A stretch of DNA of 64,000 nucleotides from Dorea sp. 5-2 (GTDB lineage Bacteria; Bacillota; Clostridia; Lachnospirales; Lachnospiraceae), in NCBI RefSeq assembly GCF_000403455.2, contig NZ_KE159737.1, positions 52,797 through 116,796 of the forward strand, written 5' to 3'. The position numbers and the translations under genes were made by a program. A model generated the notes under the pieces. That model saw nothing but the letters and a program-made list of their open reading frames with translations, did no database searches and was not told where the DNA came from. Below, one piece after another: positions 25,898 to 35,189 of this stretch. How positions within the stretch are numbered: position 1 is the first letter of the stretch; every line of letters starts with the position of its first letter.

Positions 25898-26964
25898 TGA
25901 AAACGATAGGATTAGTCATGATTGTAAGAAATGAAAGCCGAAGTCTTGATAAATGCTTATCCCTGGCTGAAAAGCTTGTGGACGAGATCTATATCACAGA
26001 TACAGGATCGACGGATGACACGATAGAGATTGCACAGAAGCACCACGCCCATATTTCCAGCTTCCAGTGGTGCAATGATTTCTCGGCGGCAAGAAACTAT
26101 GCCCTGAAGCAATCGGATTGTGACTGGAATCTGATTCTGGATGCGGACGAATATTTGATAGCGGGAACGAAGAGAGATATCCTTGACTTTATAGAAACCG
26201 AGAACCATGTAGGGGCGATTGAACGACATGACAGTTACAGAGAGAGCAAAGGAGAGATCAGCCAGAGTACGGTGTTCACAACCAGACTGGTTCCTCGGGG
26301 CGCCTTGTATGAGGGGAAGATACACGAGCAGATTGTATCGGCGCTTCCGATTGCGGCGCTTCCGTTGGTTTTTGAACATGACGGATATCTGCAAGGAGGA
26401 AAAGGGCAACGCAACCTGGACATTCTTCTGGAGGAATTGCAGGAGAGACCGGGGGATTCTTATACGCTGTACCAGATTGCAAGAACCTTCTGGATTATGA
26501 AGGAATTTGCGCAGGCGGACGGGTACTTTGAGAAGTTTTATCAACTGGCGCCGGTGGCGGGAACCGGATATCGTACCAGCGGAGTGATCTCATATATCTA
26601 TAACCTGTTGGAGTTAAAAAAATATGAGAAGGGGTTTCAGGTTATCGAAAATGAAAAACAGCGATTAGACGCCTATGCCGATTATCATTTTGCGTGCGGA
26701 ACGTTCTATACGCAGGCAATTTTCTCTGATGTACAGCGTTACATTGGATATCTTCCGGAGATAGAGCGCTCTTACCGTCGGTGCCTGGAGATTGGAGAGA
26801 TACCGGAGCATGAAGGTGTATTGGGAAATGGTTCTTTCAAAGCGGCATACAATCTTGGCGTTTGGTTCGAAGTCAATGGAAAGACACAGGAGGCGCTGAA
26901 CTACTATAGAAGAGCGGCAGACGACGGGTATCAGCCCGCAATCGAACGGATGCAAAAAATTTAG
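25897..26964 (+). CDS. GT2 glycosyltransferase with C-terminal TPR-like repeats
   Basis: 355 aa from ATG 25897 (GGAAGGAGAATATTG). The GT2 domain at residues 1-~200 shows IGLVMIVRNESRSLDKCLS, ITDTGSTDDTIEIA, WNLILDADEYLI (DXD metal site) and RLVPRGALYEGKIHEQIV; residues ~200-355 contain TPR-like helices (YTLYQIARTFWIMKEFAQAD, AAYNLGVWFEVNGKTQEALN). SunS-like GT2-TPR proteins glycosylate peptides or proteins, which fits a flagellin glycosyltransferase lying between divergent flagellin genes. It starts at the stop of the fucosyltransferase relic and ends ~20 bases before the copy 3 promoter. Confidence 0.88.
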   Translation: MKTIGLVMIVRNESRSLDKCLSLAEKLVDEIYITDTGSTDDTIEIAQKHHAHISSFQWCNDFSAARNYALKQSDCDWNLILDADEYLIAGTKRDILDFIETENHVGAIERHDSYRESKGEISQSTVFTTRLVPRGALYEGKIHEQIVSALPIAALPLVFEHDGYLQGGKGQRNLDILLEELQERPGDSYTLYQIARTFWIMKEFAQADGYFEKFYQLAPVAGTGYRTSGVISYIYNLLELKKYEKGFQVIENEKQRLDAYADYHFACGTFYTQAIFSDVQRYIGYLPEIERSYRRCLEIGEIPEHEGVLGNGSFKAAYNLGVWFEVNGKTQEALNYYRRAADDGYQPAIERMQKI

Positions 26965-26986
26965 CCGAGAAAATCCGAAAAAATAC

Positions 26987-27014
26987 TTAAGATATGTAAA
27001 TAATATACGATATA
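26987..27014 (+). promoter_or_regulatory. Sigma-28-like flagellin promoter, copy 3
   Basis: TTAAGATA (26987-26994), 13 bases, CGATATA (27008-27014), about 85 bases before the flagellin ATG. Confidence 0.8.
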
Positions 27015-27099
27015 TAAGTGTGGATACTTTTTCAGAAGAAAAAGCTAACGATTATGCGGGGAAAAGGAGTTTCCCGACTATTTTCAAGGAGGAAAGAAT

Positions 27100-28050
27100 A
27101 TGAGAATCCAACATAACATTACTGCATTGAATGCACACAGGAACTTAACCAACAACAACTCTTCTGTAGGAAAGAGCTTAGAGAAGTTATCATCCGGTTA
27201 CAGAATCAACCGCGCTGGTGATGACGCTGCCGGACTTGCTATTTCTGAGAAGATGCGTGCACAGATCACAGGTCTTGCTACCGCTCAGAAGAATGCGAAC
27301 GATGGTATCTCTCTTGTACAGACGGCAGAAGGTGCGCTGACAGAAGTTCACTCTATGCTGAACCGTATGGTTGAGCTGGCTACACAGTCTGCAAACGGTA
27401 CTTATTCTACTGCTAACCGTCAGGAGATGCAGAAGGAGATCAAGCGTCTGAACGAAGAAATCGACAGAATTAGTAACACTGCTAACTTTAACGGAACCAA
27501 GTTATTTACATCAACAGGAGCAGGCAATGTTCCTAACACTGGAACCGTAGTAAATACAAAGATTACTCTTCATGTCGGTGATTCTCATGAGACTGCGAAT
27601 CAGTTGAAAGTAACATTCCAGTCAATGAGCAGCAAGACTCTCGGGCTTCATTCGACAAATTCAACGACGTTTGTGAAATCATTAGGTACCACCGGTTTCA
27701 AGATGGGAGCTCAGAATACAAAGGGTGATGATGCTGTAACTATCGATAAGATTGATCTGACCAGTGCAAATAGTGCAAGACATGCCATTTCTGTAGCACA
27801 GGCGGCAATCGATATGGTATCCTCTATGCGTTCTGATTTTGGTGCTATGCAGAACCGTCTGGATCACACGATCAACAACTTAAGTGTTCAGGAAGAGAAC
27901 ATCACAGCTGCTGAGTCTCGTATCCGTGACGTAGATATGGCGAAAGAGATGATGGCTTACACCAAGAATAATATTCTTGTACAGTCCGCTCAGGCTATGC
28001 TTGCTCAGGCTAATCAGGTACCACAGGGAGTTCTTCAGTTACTTCAGTAA
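27100..28050 (+). CDS. fliC: Flagellin (copy 3)
   Basis: 316 aa, termini identical to the other copies. The variable centre is distinct: FTSTGAGNVPNTGTVVNTKI and HSTNSTTFVKSLGTTGFKMG. It is on the plus strand, so it is inverted relative to copies 1 and 2. The N-terminal ~420 bases and C-terminal ~280 bases form long inverted repeats with the minus-strand copies, substrates for inversion or gene conversion. Own promoter, AAGGAGGAAAGAAT ribosome-binding site and terminator. Confidence 0.97.
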   Translation: MRIQHNITALNAHRNLTNNNSSVGKSLEKLSSGYRINRAGDDAAGLAISEKMRAQITGLATAQKNANDGISLVQTAEGALTEVHSMLNRMVELATQSANGTYSTANRQEMQKEIKRLNEEIDRISNTANFNGTKLFTSTGAGNVPNTGTVVNTKITLHVGDSHETANQLKVTFQSMSSKTLGLHSTNSTTFVKSLGTTGFKMGAQNTKGDDAVTIDKIDLTSANSARHAISVAQAAIDMVSSMRSDFGAMQNRLDHTINNLSVQEENITAAESRIRDVDMAKEMMAYTKNNILVQSAQAMLAQANQVPQGVLQLLQ

Positions 28051-28070
28051 TTAATGGAATTTTCATATGG

Positions 28071-28102
28071 AAAAGGCTTCTTTTTCGAAAGGAGCCTTTT
28101 TT
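28071..28102 (+). terminator. Terminator of flagellin copy 3
   Basis: AAAAGGCTTCTTTTTCGAAA then GGAGCCTTTTTTC: an imperfect stem with a T tract 20 bases after the flagellin stop. Confidence 0.85.
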
Positions 28103-28166
28103 CTTGCAATAGTATGCAAAAAAGATTATAGTATCCTTATATAATCGTGTAAAGGAGTAACACTCT

Positions 28167-30182
28167 ATGAAATTACAACTTACCATCTCGCTTCTGGTAT
28201 CGGACCGGAAGGAGACTTTGAAGAGATGTTTAGATTCTATCGTTCCGCTCCTCGAGGAGGTAAGCAGTGAACTGCTTATTGTCTTCACCGGAAAGGATGA
28301 AGAGGTTCTGGAGATTGCAAAACAGTATACCTCTCACATTATCCCGTTTACCTGGTGCGATGATTTTTCCAAGGCAAGGAATGCCGGGCTTACGAGGGCC
28401 AGCGGGGAATGGTTCCTCTATCTGGATGATGATGAATGGTTTGAAGATGTGACGGAGATCATTGAGTTTTTCAAGAGCGGGGAGTACCGCAGCTATGAGA
28501 CGGCTACATATGTACAGCGTAATTATGATGACTGGGAAGGAAGATTCTACAATGATGCCCAAGTGGGGCGTATGTGCCGTCTGACACCGGATATCAGATT
28601 CGTTTCTCCAATCCATGAAGGCTTGTATCCTTTTGGAGATTCGCGGAAAATACTGAAAAGTTATGTTCATCATTATGGCTATGTTGAGACGGGATCTGCG
28701 TCGGAAGGAAGAAAGAAGTTTGAACGGAATTCGGCGCTGCTTCGGAAGGTCTATGAGGAGAATCCAAGCGCACATATCTGTATGCAGTTGGCGCAGGAAT
28801 ACCGGTATGTGAACGAGGAAGAGACAGCTATAGAATATTGCCGTGAAGGGTTGAAGCTTGCCGCGAAAGAGGAGCGGATCCATGTCTATGAGATGTGGAT
28901 GCAGGTACATCTGCCGGTAATGCTCTCTGAAAGCGGGAAGAAAGAAGAAGCGCTTGCAGAAGGGGAAAAGATCTTATTGTCACCGCGTCTGCTGGAAGTC
29001 GGACAGGCACATATCTACAGCATCCTGGCCACATTGTGCTGGGATATGAAAGAGTGTCAAAGGGGGCTTCGCCATGTGAGGAATTTTCATAAGACCATGA
29101 GATATCTGGAAAAGCATCCGGAAAAAGCAGCTCATCAGACCGGCGGTTCTGTTACGTATACAACGGCGTGGGAGCACGCAATGCCTGCATATGTAGCGGG
29201 GCTTCTCTTTGCGGCGGAACTCGGGGAGACAGGACAACTGCGGGAGATACTGGCATGGATTCCCTGGGACCGGGAGAAACTGGTGGAGTCTCGTTATACA
29301 CAGCTTGAGCAGTTAAAGGCTGCTTACCCGGAATTAAAGGGTGTAATTCTGGATGGATACTCACAGCTTCAGACAAATAATGCCTATGTCAGTCTTCAGA
29401 AGGCATTACATGCCGAAGAAAAGCATCTGCCCGCAAAAGCGGAGCGGTATTTTGCAATCTGTGCAGGCAATTGTCCTTCTGGTTTCATGCATCAGATTGT
29501 GAAGCTGGCAGGGAGAAATGGCTTTTCTCTGACCACATTGTTAGAGCATACCACTGTGGAGACGTGGGATGCATATGTGAAAGCATTGCCGGAACAGATG
29601 GAAACCGCAGATATGCCTGATTTTATGGATAAGTTGTGCCCGTTGATGGCGGATTATCCGATCTATGCAGGACGGTTGGAGCAGAGTTTGCTGGAGAAGC
29701 TGTTGTCCCAGGGAATGACGGAGACGGCACGGCTTCTGGAGCTGTTGAAGCAATATTGCAATAGCGTGCGTAAGGAGGCGGAGACACTTTATAAAGCAGA
29801 GATTCTGGAGGTTAAGGACTACTATGCGCTGCCGTCCAGATATAAATTTGTATTCATGGCGGAGAGGGTATTAGATAATCTGGAATCCGGGAAGTATGAA
29901 GAGTGTATTTCAATGCTTCGTGACGCCATCCACACTTACCCGCAGATGTCCGGAGCTATAAGCTGTCTGAGTGACTATATGGAAGAGAAGATGAAGGAAC
30001 CTCCAAAGGTTTCGGATGAGTTTCAGATTCTTGGCAATCAGGTGAAGCAGGTGCTGCAGGGACTGGTTGCGAATGAGCAGTGGGGGGAAGCATACGGTGT
30101 TGCAGAGCAGCTTCTTACGTTATTGCCGGGGGATCTGGAAGTTTTGAAGATTAAGCAGGAGATTATACGGCATATGTCATAA
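28167..30182 (+). CDS. GT2 glycosyltransferase with long TPR-like region
   Basis: 671 aa. The GT2 domain (1-~220) has LTISLLVSDRKETLKRCLDS, WCDDFSKARNAGL, GEWFLYLDDDEWFEDVTE and QVGRMCRLTPDIRFVSPIHE; the rest is alpha-helical and TPR-like (SAHICMQLAQEYRYVNEEET, GLVANEQWGEAYGVAEQLL). It is collinear with the C-terminal ~680 residues of the 1096-aa protein at 16716, so the two are paralogs differing by the extra CgeB-like domain. It probably adds the first or an extending sugar to flagellin Ser/Thr. AAAGGAGTAACACTCT precedes the ATG, and it lies between flagellin copies 3 and 4. Confidence 0.88.
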   Translation: MKLQLTISLLVSDRKETLKRCLDSIVPLLEEVSSELLIVFTGKDEEVLEIAKQYTSHIIPFTWCDDFSKARNAGLTRASGEWFLYLDDDEWFEDVTEIIEFFKSGEYRSYETATYVQRNYDDWEGRFYNDAQVGRMCRLTPDIRFVSPIHEGLYPFGDSRKILKSYVHHYGYVETGSASEGRKKFERNSALLRKVYEENPSAHICMQLAQEYRYVNEEETAIEYCREGLKLAAKEERIHVYEMWMQVHLPVMLSESGKKEEALAEGEKILLSPRLLEVGQAHIYSILATLCWDMKECQRGLRHVRNFHKTMRYLEKHPEKAAHQTGGSVTYTTAWEHAMPAYVAGLLFAAELGETGQLREILAWIPWDREKLVESRYTQLEQLKAAYPELKGVILDGYSQLQTNNAYVSLQKALHAEEKHLPAKAERYFAICAGNCPSGFMHQIVKLAGRNGFSLTTLLEHTTVETWDAYVKALPEQMETADMPDFMDKLCPLMADYPIYAGRLEQSLLEKLLSQGMTETARLLELLKQYCNSVRKEAETLYKAEILEVKDYYALPSRYKFVFMAERVLDNLESGKYEECISMLRDAIHTYPQMSGAISCLSDYMEEKMKEPPKVSDEFQILGNQVKQVLQGLVANEQWGEAYGVAEQLLTLLPGDLEVLKIKQEIIRHMS

Positions 30183-30209
30183 AAATTTGTAAAAATTTAT
30201 AAAATACCC

Positions 30210-30238
30210 TTAAGATATTTTAAGAGGGTACGATAATA
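30210..30238 (+). promoter_or_regulatory. Sigma-28-like flagellin promoter, copy 4
   Basis: TTAAGATA (30210-30217), 13 bases, CGATAATA (30231-30238), about 70 bases before the flagellin ATG. Confidence 0.8.
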
Positions 30239-30308
30239 TATATATCATAGATAATGATAATCATGCAGGGAAATGGAATTCCCTGACTATTTTCAAGGAG
30301 GAAAGAAT

Positions 30309-31256
30309 ATGAGAATCCAACATAACATTACTGCATTGAATGCACACAGGAACTTAACCAACAACAACTCTTCCGTAGGCAAGAGCTTAGAGAAGTTATC
30401 ATCCGGTTACAGAATCAACCGCGCTGGTGACGACGCGGCCGGACTTGCTATTTCTGAGAAGATGCGTGCACAGATCACTGGTCTTGCAACCGCTCAGAAG
30501 AATGCGAACGATGGTATCTCTCTTGTGCAGACCGCAGAAGGCGCTCTGACAGAAGTTCACTCTATGTTGAATCGTATGGTTGAACTGGCTACACAGTCTG
30601 CTAACGGAACATACTCTACTGCTAACCGTCAGGAGATGCAGAAAGAGATCAAGCGTCTGAATGAAGAAATCGACAGAATCAGTAATACTGCGAACTTTAA
30701 CGGAACGAAGTTGTTTACTGTACCAGCAGGAAAAGCTGCACAGACTGGCGGAAAAGTTGCACAGACTAAGATTACGCTTCACGTCGGCGACTCTCATGAG
30801 ACAGCGAACCAGTTGAAAGTAACGTTCCAGGCAATGAGTAGTAAGACTCTTGGTCTTCATTCAACAGATAAGAATACGTTTGTTAAATCACTGGGAACAA
30901 CTGGCTTCTTAATTGGTGCTAATGAAAAGGGTGCAAAGGCCGTAACTATCAATAACATTGACTTAACAAAGGCCGACAGCGCAAGACACGCAATCTCCGT
31001 AGCACAGGCAGCTATCGACATGGTATCCTCCATGCGTTCTGACTTCGGTGCTATGCAGAACCGTCTGGATCACACGATCAACAACTTAAGTGTTCAGGAA
31101 GAGAACATCACAGCTGCTGAGTCTCGTATCCGTGATGTAGACATGGCTAAGGAGATGATGGCTTACACGAAGAATAACATCCTCGTACAGTCCGCTCAGG
31201 CTATGCTTGCTCAGGCTAACCAGGTACCGCAGGGAGTTCTGCAGTTACTTCAGTAA
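30309..31256 (+). CDS. fliC: Flagellin (copy 4)
   Basis: 315 aa from ATG 30309, the ATG used by all copies after AAGGAGGAAAGAAT; an in-frame ATG at 30273 precedes the ribosome-binding site and is not the start. N- and C-terminal domains match copies 1-3. The variable segment has its own first part (FTVPAGKAAQTGGKVAQTKI), but the second part (HSTDKNTFVKSLGTTGFLIG, then KGAKAVTINNIDLTKADS) is nearly identical to copy 1, including at the DNA level. That mosaic indicates recombination between inverted copies. Confidence 0.97.
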   Translation: MRIQHNITALNAHRNLTNNNSSVGKSLEKLSSGYRINRAGDDAAGLAISEKMRAQITGLATAQKNANDGISLVQTAEGALTEVHSMLNRMVELATQSANGTYSTANRQEMQKEIKRLNEEIDRISNTANFNGTKLFTVPAGKAAQTGGKVAQTKITLHVGDSHETANQLKVTFQAMSSKTLGLHSTDKNTFVKSLGTTGFLIGANEKGAKAVTINNIDLTKADSARHAISVAQAAIDMVSSMRSDFGAMQNRLDHTINNLSVQEENITAAESRIRDVDMAKEMMAYTKNNILVQSAQAMLAQANQVPQGVLQLLQ

Positions 31257-31276
31257 TTAATTGAATTTTCATATGT

Positions 31277-31306
31277 AAAAAGGCTTCTTTTCAAAGAAGC
31301 CTTTTT
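31277..31306 (+). terminator. Terminator of flagellin copy 4
   Basis: AAAAAGGCTTCTTT, TC, AAAGAAGCCTTTTT: a perfect 14-bp stem ending in a T tract, 20 bases after the stop. Confidence 0.9.
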
Positions 31307-31357
31307 CTGTATATTACTACGTTATATATGAATGATATTGTTATTTCTTGTAAGTGT

Positions 31358-32789
31358 TTATAGAACTTTCTCGCATTTTTCAATGATACATTCGTGTATC
31401 TTCGTGTTCGTATTGTAGTCAATTCCAATCAAGAGAATATCCCCGGTATATTCTTTGATCCAATCCGTATATTTCTTATTTTTGATCTGTGCAATCGCCC
31501 CCTCTGCTGATTTATTCCACTTAAGCTCTTTTACCAATGCAGGTCGTAGATGCCGTCTGATCATGAATCGCAGAGATTTCGGCGGATACAGCTTTATTAT
31601 TCATTTTCCATGTATCTTTAAGCAAAGTCTCTGATTGTTCCAATGCCTGGATGAGTCCGCTCCATCCGCTGACATTGATTGCCCTGAGAAACTCCTGTGA
31701 TATCTCAAGATTGGGTATGAACACTTCACTGCGTCCCCTGTCATAGGTTAAATAGCCAAGATGAACCAAAAGTGTTAACAGATCATCTTTCACCTGAAAT
31801 GTGGTCATGTCATTCTGAAATGTGGTTGGGTCGATCACGCATCGTCCGTTGCCCAACATTTTAATAACCGCCTCTTTGAGTCCGTCGAAATTCATGTCTA
31901 TATATATCTTCAAGGCTTCATATGTTTCTGTTCCGGTCCAATAGCTTTGAAATTCTTTCCACATCAGTACATCGGCAACAGATTTTGGATTATAGATATG
32001 GATATCGCCCAATCGGTAACCATCGTACCATTTCTCTACTTCGTCATAATCAACACCGTGCATGTCACACTGCTTTCGAACCTCATCTTCTGTAAATCCG
32101 AAATACTTCCCCAGATTCTTGGGGGAAATCATAGAATATTCATCAAAAATATTAATTGCAGAATGGTCGCCATATTTCTTGATCGGGAGAATTCCGGTCA
32201 TATAAGCCAGATCAACGTAATTCTGTCCTTTAAAAAGACCTCGCAGAAAATCAAGATAGTCTTTTTGTATATCAGTGTGATTTTTTGCCAGGCGGAACAC
32301 GCAGTCCCATTCGTCGATAATGAAGATAAAGCCTTTCTTTGTGTGGTTAAATATTTTATTCAAAGCAGTTTTTAGCCGGGTATCGGAATGAATCTTTTGG
32401 CAGTCAGGGAACAGTTCGGTCAGTTCTTCTACAACCGCCTTTTCCATCTCGGCAATGAATGTCTTGAGGTCTTGTTGGGATTCTAGGAACTGCTGAACAT
32501 CCAGACGAATTACATTATGCTGATTCAAATGTTTGCCAAAAGATTCTGTTTTTTCCGCCTTCAGACCTTGAAATAATTCTGCAGAGCGACAGCCTTTGCT
32601 ATAATAAGCAATCAACATATCTGCAGCCATGGATTTACCAAAACGCCGCGGACGGCTGACACACATATTCTTCTGTTTTGTGTTCAGCACGCTGTTGGTA
32701 TATGAAATAAATTCACTTTTATCTACATATATTTTAGAATTTATAGCTTCCCGGAATGCCGTATTTTCAGGATTTACGTAAGTGCTCAT
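31358..32789 (-). pseudogene. AAA-ATPase/PD-(D/E)XK nuclease-like gene with internal deletion
   Basis: Start taken at ATG 32789 (AAAGGAGCGTGAAACT upstream). The ATPase part is well kept: YVNPENTAFREAINSKIYVD, MCVSRPRRFGKSMAADML (Walker A), FIFIIDEWDCVFR (Walker B), and the DUF-type middle. After SAEISAIHDQTAS the frame ends within nine codons, while another frame resumes PALVKELKWNKSAEGAIAQI, the nuclease end with its Glu-X-Lys. About 80 codons holding the start of the nuclease domain are lost and the join is out of frame. Intact relatives (AAA-ATPase-like plus PDDEXK_9) are ~550 aa multicopy genes of unknown role in Clostridia and Bacteroidetes. Confidence 0.8.
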
Positions 32790-32819
32790 AGTTTCACGCT
32801 CCTTTTTGCTCAGCATATG

Positions 32820-33571
32820 TTATCCAATCAAAACAGTCTTTCCTTCAAATGCAAACCCATATTTACGTATACGGTCTTTTTGGAATCCTTTCGCCTCCAA
32901 AGACGCCGCGTACTGCATGCGTTCAATCTGTGCCAGGGCTTCACAAGCCGTATCCTCTAAAGCATCTTCCTCCTCTTTGTCATGTACTTTAAACTCCATG
33001 ATAATTGCATCGTCCTTATCATCGAACGGTTCCAATACGACATCATACCTGCCGAATCCGCTCTCGCGATTAGAAGTGATCGAGTACCTGTCTGCAAGAT
33101 TCATATAGATGTTCATTTCTTTTCTGTTACCGGCAAGCATTGCCGTAATAAAACGATTATAGGATGGGGTAAAATTGGAAAACCAACCTTCGATCATTCT
33201 ACGGAACATAATCTTAACTTCTTTATTCGTCAATGCAAGCTTATATTTTTCTGTTCCGTTTTCTTCATCAATAAAGTAGCTTATTAATTTAAGATATCCG
33301 CTTGCAAGAAAGAGGCTCCATATTGCGTCTATATGGCGGTCTAACTGATCAAATATGATCTGTTCATCTATATGGGCGTCCAACGTTCTGCCGGTCAAAA
33401 GATCTTCCATTATGATCTTGACTTCGGCGCTGCCTTCGCGGATTAACTTTCCGATCAGATTGTTGCATATTCCCACCATTCTTTTATAAAGGAAGTTTTA
33501 TCTATATAGAAGCGATCGTTTATGATCATTTGTTCAAAGTTCTGGTGTCCGATGCCGACGGATCTTGGCAT
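32820..33571 (-). pseudogene. Second AAA-ATPase/PD-(D/E)XK gene, ATPase core deleted
   Basis: From ATG 33571 (GGGAGGAGGGAGTCAT before it) the product begins MPRSVGIGHQNFEQMIINDR and FYIDKTSFIKEWWEY, the usual N-terminus of this family. It then jumps in another frame to NNLIGKLIREGSAEVKIIME, which in intact proteins lies ~250 residues later, and continues through the PD-(D/E)XK part (GRYDVVLEP, AIIMEFKV) to GFAFEGKTVLIG. Walker motifs are absent. It is a large frame-changing deletion in a paralog of the neighbouring pseudogene. Confidence 0.8.
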
Positions 33572-33759
33572 ATGACTCCCTCCTCCCTATGCCGTTTGTT
33601 AGGATTATCTTATCATTATTTCCTGCGGAATACAACAAAACGCACGCAAATAACTAATGCTTAAGTTTCATTTCTGTGTTAAACTGAAGGAAAACCGAAA
33701 ATAATCTGGCATATTTTCGGGAGTGTGTGAAAAACTGTAGATTACAGGAGGTATAGACT

Positions 33760-34923
33760 ATGACAGGGAAGCTTGGTAACCATAACGATAGGAAAAACCA
33801 GACGGATCGCAAAGGGCGGCATATCCCCGTGATGATAAAAGTTCTTGCAGGGTGTCTCCTGCTTCTGCTCTTATGTGTAGCCGGCTATGTGATCTATATG
33901 CAGGCAAATTATTATCGGATCGAAGACCATGCGCCGCTGGAGGTGAAGAATAATCCGGAGCAGATCTTAAAGACCAAAGAAGAGTACAGTGCGGTGACCT
34001 ATAATATAGGATTCGGGGCATACGGACCGGATTATAGTTTCTTCATGGATACGGGGGAGATGGAGGACGGGACTGCGACCGCGGGGAAATACGGCAAGGC
34101 GGCGAGCAGGGAATCGGTAGAAGAGAATACAAAAGGGGCGATAGAGACACTTGCGGGTTTGGACGCGGATTTTATGCTGCTTCAGGAAGTTGATGTGGAT
34201 GCGGACCGGAGTTACCATATTGATCAGGTGAAGGAGGTCAAAGCAGAATTCCCGGATTACGGCAATATCTTTGCAAATAATTTTCATTCGGCGTATCTGT
34301 TTTATCCGTTTACAGATCCCCACGGTGCGGTGGAGGCGGGGCTTCTAAGCTTTGGCAGGTATCGGATCGAAGAAGCGGAACGCAGGAGTTATCCGGTGGA
34401 TGATAGTTTTATAACGAAATTCATGGATCTGGATCGGTGCTTTGCCGTGATGCGGCTGCCGGTGAAGGGAGGAAAGGAGTTGGTGTTGATCAACAGCCAT
34501 ATGTCGGCATACGACGAGGGCGGTGTGATCCGCGCCAAACAGTTGGAAATCTTGAATTCGGTAATGGAAGAAGAATATCAGGCGGGGAATTATGTGATCG
34601 TGGGCGGAGATTTTAACCATGCGCTGGGAGAAGAGGTGGCAGAAGGGTTCCCGTCAAAGCAGAGATTTCCGGCATGGGTATCGGTTCTGACGCAAAAGGA
34701 GATGGCAGAGGGGATCACCATGGTCCGCGCCAAGAACGAGCTTGATGTGCCGACCTGCCGGGGCGCGGACATCCCTTATACGAAGGGAGTGAATTTCACT
34801 ACGGTGGTGGACGGATTCCTGGTATCGGATAATGTGGAGGCGGCGGCAGAGAATGTAGATACGGATTTTGGATACAGCGATCACAATCCGGTTCTGCTCA
34901 AATTCCGGTTGTTGGCGGAATGA
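33760..34923 (+). CDS. Membrane-anchored endonuclease/exonuclease/phosphatase-fold protein
   Basis: 387 aa. A basic N-terminus and one membrane segment (VLAGCLLLLLLCVAGYVIYM, residues ~29-48) anchor an extracytoplasmic EEP domain: YNIGFGAYGPDY, LDADFMLLQEVDVD (metal Glu), LVLINSHMSAYDE, VIVGGDFNHALG (Asp-X-Asn) and GYSDHNPVLLKF (His/Asp pair). All catalytic motifs of the DNase I-like phosphoesterase fold are present. Substrates in the superfamily range from nucleic acids to phospholipids and inositol phosphates, so the target is open. GGAGGTATAGACT precedes the ATG. A monocistronic, GC-rich gene. Confidence 0.88.
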   Translation: MTGKLGNHNDRKNQTDRKGRHIPVMIKVLAGCLLLLLLCVAGYVIYMQANYYRIEDHAPLEVKNNPEQILKTKEEYSAVTYNIGFGAYGPDYSFFMDTGEMEDGTATAGKYGKAASRESVEENTKGAIETLAGLDADFMLLQEVDVDADRSYHIDQVKEVKAEFPDYGNIFANNFHSAYLFYPFTDPHGAVEAGLLSFGRYRIEEAERRSYPVDDSFITKFMDLDRCFAVMRLPVKGGKELVLINSHMSAYDEGGVIRAKQLEILNSVMEEEYQAGNYVIVGGDFNHALGEEVAEGFPSKQRFPAWVSVLTQKEMAEGITMVRAKNELDVPTCRGADIPYTKGVNFTTVVDGFLVSDNVEAAAENVDTDFGYSDHNPVLLKFRLLAE

Positions 34924-35100
34924 CGTGTTGATTTTGCAAGTTTTAAAAACTAGAATTGCATAATGCATTTGCCGCGGGATATCTTTCTTTTGATGAAGCG
35001 AACTGAAAATGAGAGAAAATGGAGAAATAGAAGCGTGGTTGGAGAAAAAGAAGGAATTGTGAGAAATGAAAGTTTGCGCAAATAAATATGCAAAAATATC

Positions 35101-35129
35101 TTGACAATTTATACGGATAATCGTAATAT
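35101..35129 (+). promoter_or_regulatory. Sigma-A-type promoter for the aminotransferase
   Basis: TTGACA (35101-35106), 17-base spacer, TAATAT (35124-35129), 60 bases before the ATG at 35190. Confidence 0.7.
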
Positions 35130-35189
35130 AGCATATAGTGGTTAAGAGAAAGTAAGTTTTACGATCATAAAGCAGGAGGGAGTTCTAAT

